Shown here piece by piece: positions 52,145-60,968 of a stretch of 64,000 nt of DNA. Under the pieces are notes generated by a model. The model was not told the DNA's origin and made no database searches. It saw only the letters and a program-made list of their open reading frames with translations. Position 1 is the stretch's first letter; every line of letters begins with the position of its first letter. The DNA comes from Nitrosomonas ureae. Lineage in GTDB: Bacteria; Pseudomonadota; Gammaproteobacteria; Burkholderiales; Nitrosomonadaceae. The position numbers and the translations under genes are program-made. The stretch covers positions 496,001-560,000 of the forward strand of contig NZ_LT907782.1 of the NCBI RefSeq assembly GCF_900206265.1, given 5' to 3'.

Positions 52145-55100
52145 ATGATAAATCCATCCGTTGATAATCCGCTGCCAGGAAATCGCCCACGTCGATTCAG
52201 ATGGCTTGCGGGTTTGATATCGTTAATGTTGATTTGCGTTTTACTTGCCGGATATTGGCTTGTGAATAGTCAATCAGGGGTGCAATGGGCTTTTTCTGTC
52301 GTGCATCGATTGAGTTCTGGGACGATTCATTTTGCTGGCGTGCAAGGGGCATTGCATGATCTACGAATTGAGAATATTTATTTTGCCGGTGATGAATTTG
52401 AGTTTGAGGGGCAAAATATCCGCATTGTTTGGAACCTGGGTAAATTGTTTTACAAGCAGATCGCAATTGATCAATTGACAGCGGAAACAGTAAAAATTCA
52501 TCATTTGGCTTCGGCAGAAGATACTCCGCGCGGCACATTACCTGAAAGTTTGAATCTTCCCTTGGCGTTGTCGATTCATGCATTGACTATTGATTCGATG
52601 TATCTGATGGCGGCAGAAAATAAGAACGCCGAACCTATCATAACTAACCTTGCGCTGGCACTGGAAAGTGATGGCCATATGCATCAACTGAAATCTCTCA
52701 ATTTTTACACTCCGTGGGGTTCTGTCACCGCATCGGCGGAATTTAACGGCAGCTCCCCGTTTGATTTATCAGCGCAAATTGAATTATCGAGTGTTGATCC
52801 ATGGGGTGATGCGCAGATGCTGATCACGGGCAACCTGGAGCACATGAAGATTCAAGCCAGCACGGTGCAATCCACGATTGTTGGAGATTTGCAGCTGCAA
52901 TTACATCCTTTTATAGACAATCCTGTGGCGCAACTGGATGCCAATATCGAACGACTGAATCCTGCCAGTTTTATAGCTGTGGCACCCCAAGCCAGTCTTT
53001 CGCTATCCGCGCATTTTGTGCAAAATGACTCCGGGCAACTGGAAGGCAAGGTGCGAATTGAGAACCATGAGGCTGCTCCATACGATGCTGGTGGCCTTCC
53101 TTTATCTTTATTCAGCACGCAGGCATGGATTACTTCTGAGTCTTTGAAATTGCAGGATATTGACATGCAAATGGATGGTGATGGATTGCTTCGCGGTGAT
53201 TTAATTTGGCATTGGGATGAGCAGTTCGGATCAACCAATATACGGGTCGAACGATTAAATCCATATCATATCGATAACCGTTTGCAAGCGGCGCAAGTTT
53301 CCGGACAAATCCAATGGTCCGGCAATGTGCAAACACAGTCTGCGCGTATTCATCTCAAGGATAAATCGATCAATTTGGCAGCGGTGATTGTGAGATCCGG
53401 TGAGAATGTCGCGCTTGAACAATTGAATTTGCAACGCAACCAATCACAGTTTACCGGGCACGGCACGCTTACGCTTGATCATGACCAATTATTCGAGCTG
53501 TCAGGCCGGTTGGCAAATTTTAATATTGCGGATTTTGTCCGAACAGTGGATTCAAATCTGAATGCGGTTCTTCACATATCCGGGCAATTGTCGCCACACG
53601 TATCTGGTGCCTTAAAGTACACAATTCAAAATAGCCGATTAGCGAAATCCCCGGTAAGCGGGTCTGGTGAAATCGCTTTTAACGGCCTTAATGCGTTCGA
53701 TGGAAAAGCGGGATTAAAAGCGGGATCCAATCATCTGGAGGTGCAGGGCAGTATGGGTGCAAAGAGGAATGCATTTCATCTGCGCCTTAAAGCACCGGAT
53801 TTGGCGCAATTGGGATTCGGATTGGCGGGTGATTTACAAGCGAACGTGAACTTTACCGGTAGCTTTGATGCACCCGGCCTTGATCTGAAACTTGCAAGCA
53901 CGCGCTTGTATTTACCGGACAATCGAAGTGTGTCTGGAGTTACTGTAGATGCGAATCTGCACAATGAGGACATTTCTCTGGAAGCTTCGATTGAGCATTA
54001 TGATGCGCATGAGAAAATTGCAATCAAGAAGCTGAGGATCGATACTCAGGGGAAAATTTCGAACCATATCTTATCAGTTAAAGCGCAGATCAATGAGGAT
54101 ATTACTTTCCGGTTAGCAGCAGCGGGCGGAGTAAGTCCTAAAAAAATCTTGCAATCATTGCGCTGGACTGGTCAATTTACTGAAATTGCGGCCACCGGAA
54201 AAATGCCAGTGCGCTTGCTATCCCCTGCGGCATTCTCAGTCAGTGCCCAATCGATTTCTTTAGGTCAGGCTAGATTTTCCATATCAGGCGGATTTGCCAA
54301 TATTGATCAATTGCGTTGGTCACCGAGGGACTGGAAAACTCAGGGCGACTTTTCCGGTATTGCTCTACTTCCTGGTTCGCAGCAAGTATCCAATCAATCT
54401 CCCCTGCAATTGGGTGGTCACTGGAATTTTGTTTCTACCCAGCAATTAATGGGCAATCTGAAAATTTTTCAGGAGCAGGGTGATTGGTATCTGCCCGGCG
54501 AAGTGCCGCAGCCATTGGGTATGAAGAAATTACAGTTGATGGTGATCGCCGAGCGCGGAAAATTAATCAGTGAATTCAACTTATTCAGTCAATCTATCGG
54601 CTCCGTCACAGTTGATCTGACCATGCCGATCAAGCAGTCCGATTCCAACTGGTCGATTTCCCGTGAGTCAGCATTGCATGGTAAGGTCAACGTAGATATC
54701 AATACCTTTAACTGGCTGAATACCCTGCTTGACGGCAGCATGAGTGCCGAGGGACAGATTCAGGCTCATGTCGATATTCAAGGTACGTTGCAGCAGCCGG
54801 ATTTCAGTGGAACAGTTTCCGGTAGTCAATTGAGTGTGGTATTACTGGATCAGGGAATCAATTTACAGCAAGGTACGATGACGGCAAAATTCCATCAAAC
54901 GGATTTAAAAATTGATCGGCTCCATTTTGTCACACCCCATGAGGTACCTCCGGATAAGCGCTTGTTTGGCGATTTCGAATCGGATGACATGAGGGGATCG
55001 TTAACTATTGCCGGCGATATCGGACTTGCCGGTAATGAAAGCCGGATGAATTTCACAATTCATCAATTGCCGCTGGCGCATAAAGCTGAATATTGGGTCA

Positions 55101-55981
55101 TTGCGTCCGGTTCTGGAGAAATCCGATTTCAGCATCATCGCCTGAATGTGAAAGGGGATTTATGGGCCGATGCGGGCTTATTGTTGCAACCACCGGAAGG
55201 TCGGCCGGAATTGGCGGAAGATATTGTTTTTGTAAATGCTCCAGAGCAGCTTGGGCAAAATTTGTCGTTGCTTTTAAACATGAGCCTCAATTTAGGCGAA
55301 AGATTCCATATTCGCGTGGCCGGTCTGGAAGGCCGTCTTACCGGTCAATTGCAGGCGCAAAGCGATGAAAATAATAAATTGAAGCTCAATGGTACCATTG
55401 CGGCGCAAGATACTTCGTTTAAGGCATACGGTCAAAACCTTTCGGTTAAACGTGGAATTGTCAGCTTTCAAGGTCCTTTGGATGATCCGGAATTAAATAT
55501 TCTGGCGCTACGGGAAAATTTGGCGGTTGAAGCCGGCGTTGAAATTATGGGCTCGGTGCGTTATCCGCGTGTGAAGCTTATATCAACTCCGGATGTTCCT
55601 GATACTGAAAAGCTCTCCTGGATCGTGTTGGGAAGAAAACCAGATGCAAGCGGTTTGGATACATCCGTGTTGTTAGCGGCTGCCGGATCGATATTAGGCG
55701 GTCAATCCGGAGGAGGTATTACAGAAAAAATCAGTGCTGCTCTGGGGGTTGATGAAATCTCATTTAGACAGGCCGGTATCGGCAGTTCATTGACCGGGCA
55801 AATTGGTGTGGTCGGAAAACGTCTATCGTCGCGTGCGTACCTGAGCTATGAGCGTGGTCTGACAGCAACGACAATGGGCATCACAAAACTGACTTACACG
55901 CTTACGCCAAAAGTGACTATTGTCACTCAAGCAGGTGAAGACAGCGCGGCTGATCTGTTTTATACGATTCAGTTTGATTGA
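52145..55981 (+). CDS. tamB: Translocation and assembly module protein TamB
   Basis: A 1278-residue protein with one N-terminal membrane helix (residues 19-41), then a very long periplasmic stretch of short alternating beta strands with no cysteine core, as in AsmA/TamB bridge-like proteins. The C-terminal DUF490 domain is clear, with KLSWIVLGRKPDASGLDTSVLLAAAGSIL near residue 1158 and a YTLTPKVTIVTQAGED end. It spans the periplasm from inner membrane to TamA and is also linked to lipid transport between membranes. Directly follows tamA. Confidence 0.93.
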   Translation: MINPSVDNPLPGNRPRRFRWLAGLISLMLICVLLAGYWLVNSQSGVQWAFSVVHRLSSGTIHFAGVQGALHDLRIENIYFAGDEFEFEGQNIRIVWNLGKLFYKQIAIDQLTAETVKIHHLASAEDTPRGTLPESLNLPLALSIHALTIDSMYLMAAENKNAEPIITNLALALESDGHMHQLKSLNFYTPWGSVTASAEFNGSSPFDLSAQIELSSVDPWGDAQMLITGNLEHMKIQASTVQSTIVGDLQLQLHPFIDNPVAQLDANIERLNPASFIAVAPQASLSLSAHFVQNDSGQLEGKVRIENHEAAPYDAGGLPLSLFSTQAWITSESLKLQDIDMQMDGDGLLRGDLIWHWDEQFGSTNIRVERLNPYHIDNRLQAAQVSGQIQWSGNVQTQSARIHLKDKSINLAAVIVRSGENVALEQLNLQRNQSQFTGHGTLTLDHDQLFELSGRLANFNIADFVRTVDSNLNAVLHISGQLSPHVSGALKYTIQNSRLAKSPVSGSGEIAFNGLNAFDGKAGLKAGSNHLEVQGSMGAKRNAFHLRLKAPDLAQLGFGLAGDLQANVNFTGSFDAPGLDLKLASTRLYLPDNRSVSGVTVDANLHNEDISLEASIEHYDAHEKIAIKKLRIDTQGKISNHILSVKAQINEDITFRLAAAGGVSPKKILQSLRWTGQFTEIAATGKMPVRLLSPAAFSVSAQSISLGQARFSISGGFANIDQLRWSPRDWKTQGDFSGIALLPGSQQVSNQSPLQLGGHWNFVSTQQLMGNLKIFQEQGDWYLPGEVPQPLGMKKLQLMVIAERGKLISEFNLFSQSIGSVTVDLTMPIKQSDSNWSISRESALHGKVNVDINTFNWLNTLLDGSMSAEGQIQAHVDIQGTLQQPDFSGTVSGSQLSVVLLDQGINLQQGTMTAKFHQTDLKIDRLHFVTPHEVPPDKRLFGDFESDDMRGSLTIAGDIGLAGNESRMNFTIHQLPLAHKAEYWVIASGSGEIRFQHHRLNVKGDLWADAGLLLQPPEGRPELAEDIVFVNAPEQLGQNLSLLLNMSLNLGERFHIRVAGLEGRLTGQLQAQSDENNKLKLNGTIAAQDTSFKAYGQNLSVKRGIVSFQGPLDDPELNILALRENLAVEAGVEIMGSVRYPRVKLISTPDVPDTEKLSWIVLGRKPDASGLDTSVLLAAAGSILGGQSGGGITEKISAALGVDEISFRQAGIGSSLTGQIGVVGKRLSSRAYLSYERGLTATTMGITKLTYTLTPKVTIVTQAGEDSAADLFYTIQFD

Positions 55982-56059
55982 ATGAGTGGACGAATATCGA
56001 TTTTTACTCCTGAATTCTGTTTTTTTGCTACGCCCTTAAATATTCACATTAATTTTTTA

Positions 56060-57208
56060 TCATTCACCCGGTTGCAAAGTGACTGATATATCGATAGTCG
56101 CGTTTTTTCGCAATACCGTGATCTTGATGGTGTCGCCGACTTTATAGTTATCGATGCGGGAAAGTAACTTATCTACTGAATCGATAGGCTTGTCCTCAAC
56201 CGCCACAATAATATCCTTTGCGATGATGTTACCTTCAGGCGTGATCGTTGCGCCCTGAAGTCCGGCTGTATCTGCTGCGGATCCGGGGCTGATGCTCAAA
56301 ATAACCACTCCGGTGACTTTCAGGTGTTGAGTCAGGCGATCATTGAGCTTGCTGTCGACTGTGATGCCCATAGCCGGACGAATATATTTACCTCGGCTGA
56401 TGATTTGCGGAACCACGCGATTGACAGTATCGACCGGTACAGCAAAACCAATCCCGGCACTGGCACCGCTGGGACTGTAGATGGCGGTATTAATGCCAAT
56501 CAGGCGGCCTGCCGAATCCAGCAGAGGCCCGCCGGAATTACCTGGATTGATGGCAGCATCGGTTTGAATCAGATTATCAATGGTGCGGCCGTCACCGCCC
56601 GGGAGTGATCGATCCAGTGCCGAAACAATGCCGGTCGTCAATGTCCAGTCCAAGCCAAAGGGGTTGCCGATGGCGAATACTTTTTGCCCGACTTTGAGGT
56701 CATGGCTGGTACCCAAGGGAACCGGGGTCGGTCTTTGGAAGCCGATACCGATTCGCAACACTGCAATATCGTGCGTCGGACTCGCGCCTACGAGTGAAGC
56801 CCTATAATCACGCCCATCGGTCAAGCGTACGGTAGCTTCGCTGGCACCTTTGATCACATGGAGATTGGTAATGATGTGGCCGTGGTCATCCCAAATAAAA
56901 CCTGAGCCGGTTCCGCTCGGAACGGAGAAGATATTACGCGTCCATGCATCCATAACGCGTTGGCGGGTAGTGATAAATACCACTGAAGCACGCGAATTTT
57001 CAAATAATTCAATTGTGCTTTTCTCGTCTTCAGCCAGATTGCCGCGTGCTTGGACTATTCGTGGTTCAGCGCCTTCAAGTCTATCATCAGCGGAAAAATA
57101 ACCCGGCTGAAGCATATTCGGAAAATAATGGTAAAGAAAGCTGTGAAAAAAAAGTACCAGCAATACGACAGCCAATGATATAGAGATAAAGCGGGGTAGC
57201 GTGGGCAT
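56060..57208 (-). CDS. HtrA/DegQ-type periplasmic serine protease
   Basis: A 382-residue S1C protease. An uncleaved-looking N-terminal anchor (residues 8-27) is followed by the protease domain with histidine in ITNLHVIKG, aspartate in PTHDIAVLRI and serine in NPGNSGGPLLD; one PDZ domain fills the C-terminus (VVILSISPGSAADTAGL). One PDZ and an anchor make it closer to DegS or AlgW than to DegP, but the long loop is not conclusive for a sigma-E role. It is the last gene of a leftward cbpA-cbpM-trxC operon, so protein quality control in the envelope is the theme. Confidence 0.92.
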   Translation of the reverse strand: MPTLPRFISISLAVVLLVLFFHSFLYHYFPNMLQPGYFSADDRLEGAEPRIVQARGNLAEDEKSTIELFENSRASVVFITTRQRVMDAWTRNIFSVPSGTGSGFIWDDHGHIITNLHVIKGASEATVRLTDGRDYRASLVGASPTHDIAVLRIGIGFQRPTPVPLGTSHDLKVGQKVFAIGNPFGLDWTLTTGIVSALDRSLPGGDGRTIDNLIQTDAAINPGNSGGPLLDSAGRLIGINTAIYSPSGASAGIGFAVPVDTVNRVVPQIISRGKYIRPAMGITVDSKLNDRLTQHLKVTGVVILSISPGSAADTAGLQGATITPEGNIIAKDIIVAVEDKPIDSVDKLLSRIDNYKVGDTIKITVLRKNATIDISVTLQPGE

Positions 57209-57240
57209 GGATGATTGTTCCTGTGGTTTTATTATTTATA

Positions 57241-57672
57241 TCATTGGATTGTGGATTTTGCCCAACGTATTATGTCTTGTTCATTCATCGCGCCGGATTC
57301 ACGGGCAATTTCTTTGCCATTTTTAAATAGCGCCAACGTCGGAATACTGCGAATTTGGTAATGAGCTGCCAGACTTTGTTCTTCTTCGGTATTTACTTTG
57401 GCGAGACGCATTCCCGGTTCAAGAGTGGCAGCTGCCTTAACAAAAGCCGGAGCCATTATACGGCACGGGCCGCACCACGGCGCCCAGAAATCGATCAGCA
57501 CCGGAATATCATTATTGGAAATATGCCGGTTAAAGTGATTTTTTGTCAGTTCAACCGGGAGTGCGGTAAACAATACTTGATGACAGGCGCCACATTTTGG
57601 TGCCGCACTCAGACGATCTGCCGGTACACGATTGGTCGCATGGCAGTGCGGGCACACGATATGTAAGGACAT
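57241..57672 (-). CDS. trxC: Thioredoxin 2 TrxC
   Basis: A 143-residue thioredoxin with an N-terminal zinc module (CPHC near residue 7 and CGAC near residue 27) followed by the thioredoxin fold with active site WCGPC near residue 66 and the cis-proline in SIPTLALF. This arrangement defines TrxC, a cytoplasmic reductase active under oxidative stress. AGGA lies about 10 nt before the ATG. It lies between the DnaJ-modulator gene and the HtrA protease in the same orientation with short gaps, pointing to one stress operon. Confidence 0.95.
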   Translation of the reverse strand: MSLHIVCPHCHATNRVPADRLSAAPKCGACHQVLFTALPVELTKNHFNRHISNNDIPVLIDFWAPWCGPCRIMAPAFVKAAATLEPGMRLAKVNTEEEQSLAAHYQIRSIPTLALFKNGKEIARESGAMNEQDIIRWAKSTIQ

Positions 57673-57714
57673 GAGCGGTTTTCCTTGCTAATTTGATAAT
57701 GTATAAATTAATTA

Positions 57715-58032
57715 CTAGTTCTCGTTCAGTTCGGATGCGTTCAAACGAGTGCGTAGCGATTCAACTTCTTCGATCAGATCGGCAACCAGACCGGCTAATT
57801 CGGGGTTGCATTCAAAATCCCGTTCAATTGCAACCATCCGCCTAACACGTAAGAAGCTATGACTATCAAATATCCATACATCCGGATCCGCATTGATGAA
57901 ATCTTTATCGGGCAATAAACCCCACTGAACATGTTCAATAATCCATTCCCGGCTAACCCGGCAGCTTCGCGCCAAATCATCCAAACTGAGCATGGTGTCT
58001 TCGAGTAAGACGGCATCGATTTCTTGCAACAT
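57715..58032 (-). CDS. cbpM: Chaperone modulator CbpM
   Basis: A 105-residue protein with a MerR-like helix-turn-helix region (LSLDDLARSCRVSREWIIEHVQWGLL) and a C-terminal helix (ELAGLVADLIEEVESLRTRL). CbpM binds the J domain of CbpA and blocks it. It starts 5 nt after the cbpA stop, the standard gene pair. GGAG lies 10 nt before the ATG. Confidence 0.92.
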   Translation of the reverse strand: MLQEIDAVLLEDTMLSLDDLARSCRVSREWIIEHVQWGLLPDKDFINADPDVWIFDSHSFLRVRRMVAIERDFECNPELAGLVADLIEEVESLRTRLNASELNEN

Positions 58033-58037
58033 AGTTT

Positions 58038-58979
58038 TTAGACTCCAAGATTTTGGCGCGGATTAAACGCGAGTTCATGCGCCATGGTTTGGTAAAATTT
58101 TCGTGCCTTTTCTGTTGCAGCGGATGGTAGCACGACCTCCAGCACTAAATATAAATCACCGGGTGTGGCCGCTGGAATACCACGGCCTTTTAAGCGCAAT
58201 TTGCGGCCGGATTGGGAATTCTCCGGTACCCGCACATCGACCAGGCCATCGGGCACCGGTATCTTGACTGTGGCACCCAATGCAGCTTCCCACGGAGCGA
58301 CAGGTAATGCGGCATAAATATCTTTGTTTTCGATCCGGTAGCGGTAGTGCGGTTTAAAATGAACTTCCAGAAACAAATCTCCGGAGACTTCTCCCGCATG
58401 ACCCGGACCGCCTTGTCCGGCGAGGCGGATTACTTTTCCGGCATGCACCCCTTTGGGAATGCGTACATTTAACGTATGCTCAACAAGTATGGTGCGTCCT
58501 TGATGATCGAGCTTGGGCATGCGCAGTGTCAGGCTGCGCGTTGTGCCATGATAGCTGTCTTCCAGGTCAAGCATGATCTTTGCGTGATGATCTTCACCAC
58601 GCATGTGGTGTGTGTGCCGGGGATCCGCTCTCATTTGATTTCTAAATAATTGTGAAAAGAAATCGCTGAAATCCGCTGTCTGCGCATCACTAAACCCCTG
58701 TCCTGTGAATTCAAAACCCGCATCCCAACCAGGGGGCGGTTGAAAATCACTGCCAGCCTGGAATCCCTGTCGTTCCAATTGATCATAAGCGGCGCGTTTC
58801 TCCGGATCAGACAGTACTGTATAAGCTTCATTGATTTCTTTCATTTTTTTCTCGGCGTCCACTTCTTTGGAAACGTCGGGATGATATTTGCGCGCTAAGC
58901 GACGAAATGCTTTCTTGATCTCATCCGCTGCGGCATCGCGCGAAATGTCGAGCGTTTTATAATAATTCTTGAATTCCAA
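58038..58979 (-). CDS. cbpA: DnaJ-class co-chaperone CbpA
   Basis: A 313-residue type-II-like J-domain protein. The J domain fills residues 1-70 with the HPD motif in KYHPDVSK, then a short linker and the C-terminal client-binding domain (IRLAGQGGPGHAG, LYLVLEVVLP). It stimulates DnaK and, in E. coli, also binds curved DNA. The frame runs upstream to 59003, but the TTG at 58979 has GGGAGA 6 nt before it and gives the normal MEFKNYYK start, so TTG is chosen. First gene of the cbpA-cbpM-trxC-protease operon. No clear heat-shock promoter was found upstream. Confidence 0.94.
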   Translation of the reverse strand: MEFKNYYKTLDISRDAAADEIKKAFRRLARKYHPDVSKEVDAEKKMKEINEAYTVLSDPEKRAAYDQLERQGFQAGSDFQPPPGWDAGFEFTGQGFSDAQTADFSDFFSQLFRNQMRADPRHTHHMRGEDHHAKIMLDLEDSYHGTTRSLTLRMPKLDHQGRTILVEHTLNVRIPKGVHAGKVIRLAGQGGPGHAGEVSGDLFLEVHFKPHYRYRIENKDIYAALPVAPWEAALGATVKIPVPDGLVDVRVPENSQSGRKLRLKGRGIPAATPGDLYLVLEVVLPSAATEKARKFYQTMAHELAFNPRQNLGV

Positions 58980-59415
58980 GTCAATTCTCCCGGTTCGGTG
59001 CAATGTTTACTTCATAAATATTATTAGGGCTGCTTTGAGCTAAATAAAGATGTTTTAGCCGTGGAAAAACGTCTCACTGAGCTTACTTGGTGATAACTTA
59101 TAAAGCAACCAAAATACATGTAATCAATAGATTGACTCTACATTAGCAGGGATTAACAAAAATCTGTGAATTATCATGGCAGTAAAGAGTGCGGAAGGCA
59201 TCGTGGCGGACGGATTGAAGCGATGAAGAAGCGGTTGGAATGAGGGTCGCGCTATCTCAAATGATTATGATTTTGAAGCGTAATAACAATTTGATGAATT
59301 AAATTATCTGCAAAATTTGAATGTTATATGTGATTAATAGATAGTGTCATCAACCTCAGAATTTAGATATCTTTTCCCGAGGTTGAGCTCGAACATCTCT
59401 GAATATGCCGCGATT
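58980..59415. other. Intergenic region between cbpA and a small lipoprotein gene
   Basis: A 436-nt stretch holding the cbpA promoter region and the 3' side of the small lipoprotein gene. No supported gene: a 151-codon plus-strand frame from 59344 is antisense to the lipoprotein and unlike any family. I see no terminator or clear promoter. Confidence 0.5.
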
Positions 59416-59607
59416 TTATTTTTTCAGAGCATCACATTGATCAAGAAATGCTTGCCGCGCTGCTTCATTGTCCTTCAAATCCGCAAGCGAGGACTCCAAT
59501 CCTTTCCCTGCGCAATTTACCGCATTGGCTTCGGGTACTCCGCCACAACCGATCAGAGAGAAACAAAGACCAATCATGCAAGCGGCGCTATATTTTTTAA
59601 AATTCAT
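59416..59607 (-). CDS. Small lipoprotein
   Basis: A 63-residue protein: a signal peptide with lipobox LIGC near residue 21, then a 40-residue mature peptide with two cysteines (VNCAGKG, LDQCDAL) likely to form one disulfide, ending in KK. ATG at 59607 has GAGGA 9 nt upstream. Its leader contains an unusual nested inverted repeat. It looks like the small envelope lipoproteins of unknown function common in proteobacteria. Confidence 0.7.
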   Translation of the reverse strand: MNFKKYSAACMIGLCFSLIGCGGVPEANAVNCAGKGLESSLADLKDNEAARQAFLDQCDALKK

Positions 59608-59633
59608 CTAAAATCTTCCTCTATAAAATATAC

Positions 59634-59718
59634 ATTAGGGTTAATGGGTGATACTCGATCTCTCAATCGTTTGATGTCGGTTCGGCTACACGAACCGAGC
59701 CGCGTATTTTACCCTAAT
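59634..59718 (-). promoter_or_regulatory. Nested inverted repeats in the small-lipoprotein leader (candidate structured RNA)
   Basis: An outer pair (ATTAGGGT at 59634-59641 with ACCCTAAT at 59711-59718) encloses a perfect 8-bp hairpin (59677-59684 with 59691-59698, loop of six) and a weaker CGAT/ATCG hairpin near 59656-59669. Read on the minus strand this would be a three-stem junction ending 26 nt before the lipoprotein start. It lies 246 nt upstream of sdhB on the other strand, so a role there is also possible. No known RNA family was recognised. Confidence 0.4.
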
Positions 59719-59964
59719 CCATGCTTTTTGTATTTCTACTGTATTTTAACCCGACCAAAGTCTATCGAGAGTGCCTCAAATTTGCTCGTGAATTTATAGC
59801 TTTGTCCGATGTGTGCCGTGCATCATGCCTGCGGTTTGATGTGCGCGGCAATTTAAAAAGCCAAACCAAAATATGCTAATCTAGTTTCATATCTGTATAC
59901 TTCGTAATATTTTGAGAGATTTCTATCGACGATAAGCAATATTCAAACCCACTGGAGCCGGCCA

Positions 59965-60660
59965 ATGAAGTTTTCAATTTACCGCTATGATCCCGATAAA
60001 GATGAGAAACCATACATGCAGGATTACGACGTACAGTTGGCTGCGACGGATAAAATGCTATTGGATGCATTGTTGCGAATCAAGTCGATTGATGATAGTT
60101 TGAGTCTACGCCGCTCCTGCCGTGAAGGTGTGTGCGGATCGGACGCAATGAATATCAACGGACGTAATGGATTGGCGTGCATAACACCGCTTAAGAGTCT
60201 GAAAGATCCGGTTGAAATACGTCCGTTACCTGGATTACCGGTGATTCGTGACTTGATCGTGGATATGACGCAATTTTTCCAGCAATACCATTCGATCAAG
60301 CCTTATTTGATCAATAATGATCCGCCGCCTGAAACGGAACGGTTACAGTCGCCGGAAGAAAGGGCTGCATTGGATGGTGTCTATGAGTGCATTTTATGTG
60401 CTTGCTGCACTACTTCCTGTCCTTCCTTTTGGTGGAATCCGGATAAATTTGTCGGGCCGGCGGGATTATTGCAAGCCTATCGTTTTCTAGCCGATAGCCG
60501 CGATCAAGCAACGGCCGAGCGCTTAGATAATTTGGAAGATCCTTATCGGCTGTTTCGCTGTCATTCCATCATGAATTGTGTTGATGCATGCCCTAAAGGT
60601 TTGAATCCAACCCAGGCAATCGGCAAAATCAAAGACATGATGGTTAAGAGAATGGTATGA
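59965..60660 (+). CDS. sdhB: Succinate dehydrogenase iron-sulfur subunit SdhB
   Basis: A 231-residue iron-sulfur protein of complex II. It carries the 2Fe-2S motif CREGVCGSDAMNINGRNGLAC near residue 52, the 4Fe-4S motif CILCACCTTSCP near 144 and the third cluster motif CHSIMNCVDACPKGLNP near 200. It passes electrons from FAD in SdhA to quinone. GGAG sits 7 nt before the ATG. Unusually, the membrane and flavoprotein genes (sdhC, sdhD, sdhA) are not upstream; instead there is an intergenic region and a leftward lipoprotein gene. Confidence 0.96.
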   Translation: MKFSIYRYDPDKDEKPYMQDYDVQLAATDKMLLDALLRIKSIDDSLSLRRSCREGVCGSDAMNINGRNGLACITPLKSLKDPVEIRPLPGLPVIRDLIVDMTQFFQQYHSIKPYLINNDPPPETERLQSPEERAALDGVYECILCACCTTSCPSFWWNPDKFVGPAGLLQAYRFLADSRDQATAERLDNLEDPYRLFRCHSIMNCVDACPKGLNPTQAIGKIKDMMVKRMV

Positions 60661-60890
60661 AAGAATTCGAGCGTGCACGCTGGCGCTGTCGGCGTGGTAT
60701 GCTTGAACTGGATATCGTGCTGCAACGGTTCATGGAGCAAAATTACCGCCAGCTTGACGAAACGGGATTGCTGCAATTTGAACGATTACTGGCATTACCG
60801 GATAATAATTTATGGGATCTGATCAGCGGAAAGCAAGTCAATTATGACACGCAGTGGCGGCCGGTATTGGAATTGCTGCAGAAGAGCTAG
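60657..60890 (+). CDS. sdhE: FAD assembly factor SdhE
   Basis: A 77-residue protein with the RRGMLELD motif near residue 12 that defines the SdhE/SDHAF2 family, which promotes covalent attachment of FAD to SdhA. It overlaps sdhB by 4 nt (ATGA), so its synthesis is tied to SdhB. Its presence implies a covalently flavinylated SdhA is made elsewhere in the genome. Confidence 0.93.
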   Translation: MKEFERARWRCRRGMLELDIVLQRFMEQNYRQLDETGLLQFERLLALPDNNLWDLISGKQVNYDTQWRPVLELLQKS

Positions 60891-60968
60891 ATCTGGGTGT
60901 TCTTATCAACACCATTAATCCGTTAACAATGCATACTGATTTAATATTGCAATTTGTGGAGATGTAAT

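Noticed and set aside
59677..59698. T-arm-like hairpin suggesting a tRNA fragment
   Set aside because: The surrounding bases give no acceptor, D or anticodon arms and the loop does not fit a T loop.
59344..59799. 151-codon plus-strand frame
   Set aside because: Antisense to the small lipoprotein, which has a lipobox and ribosome site; the translation looks like random sequence.
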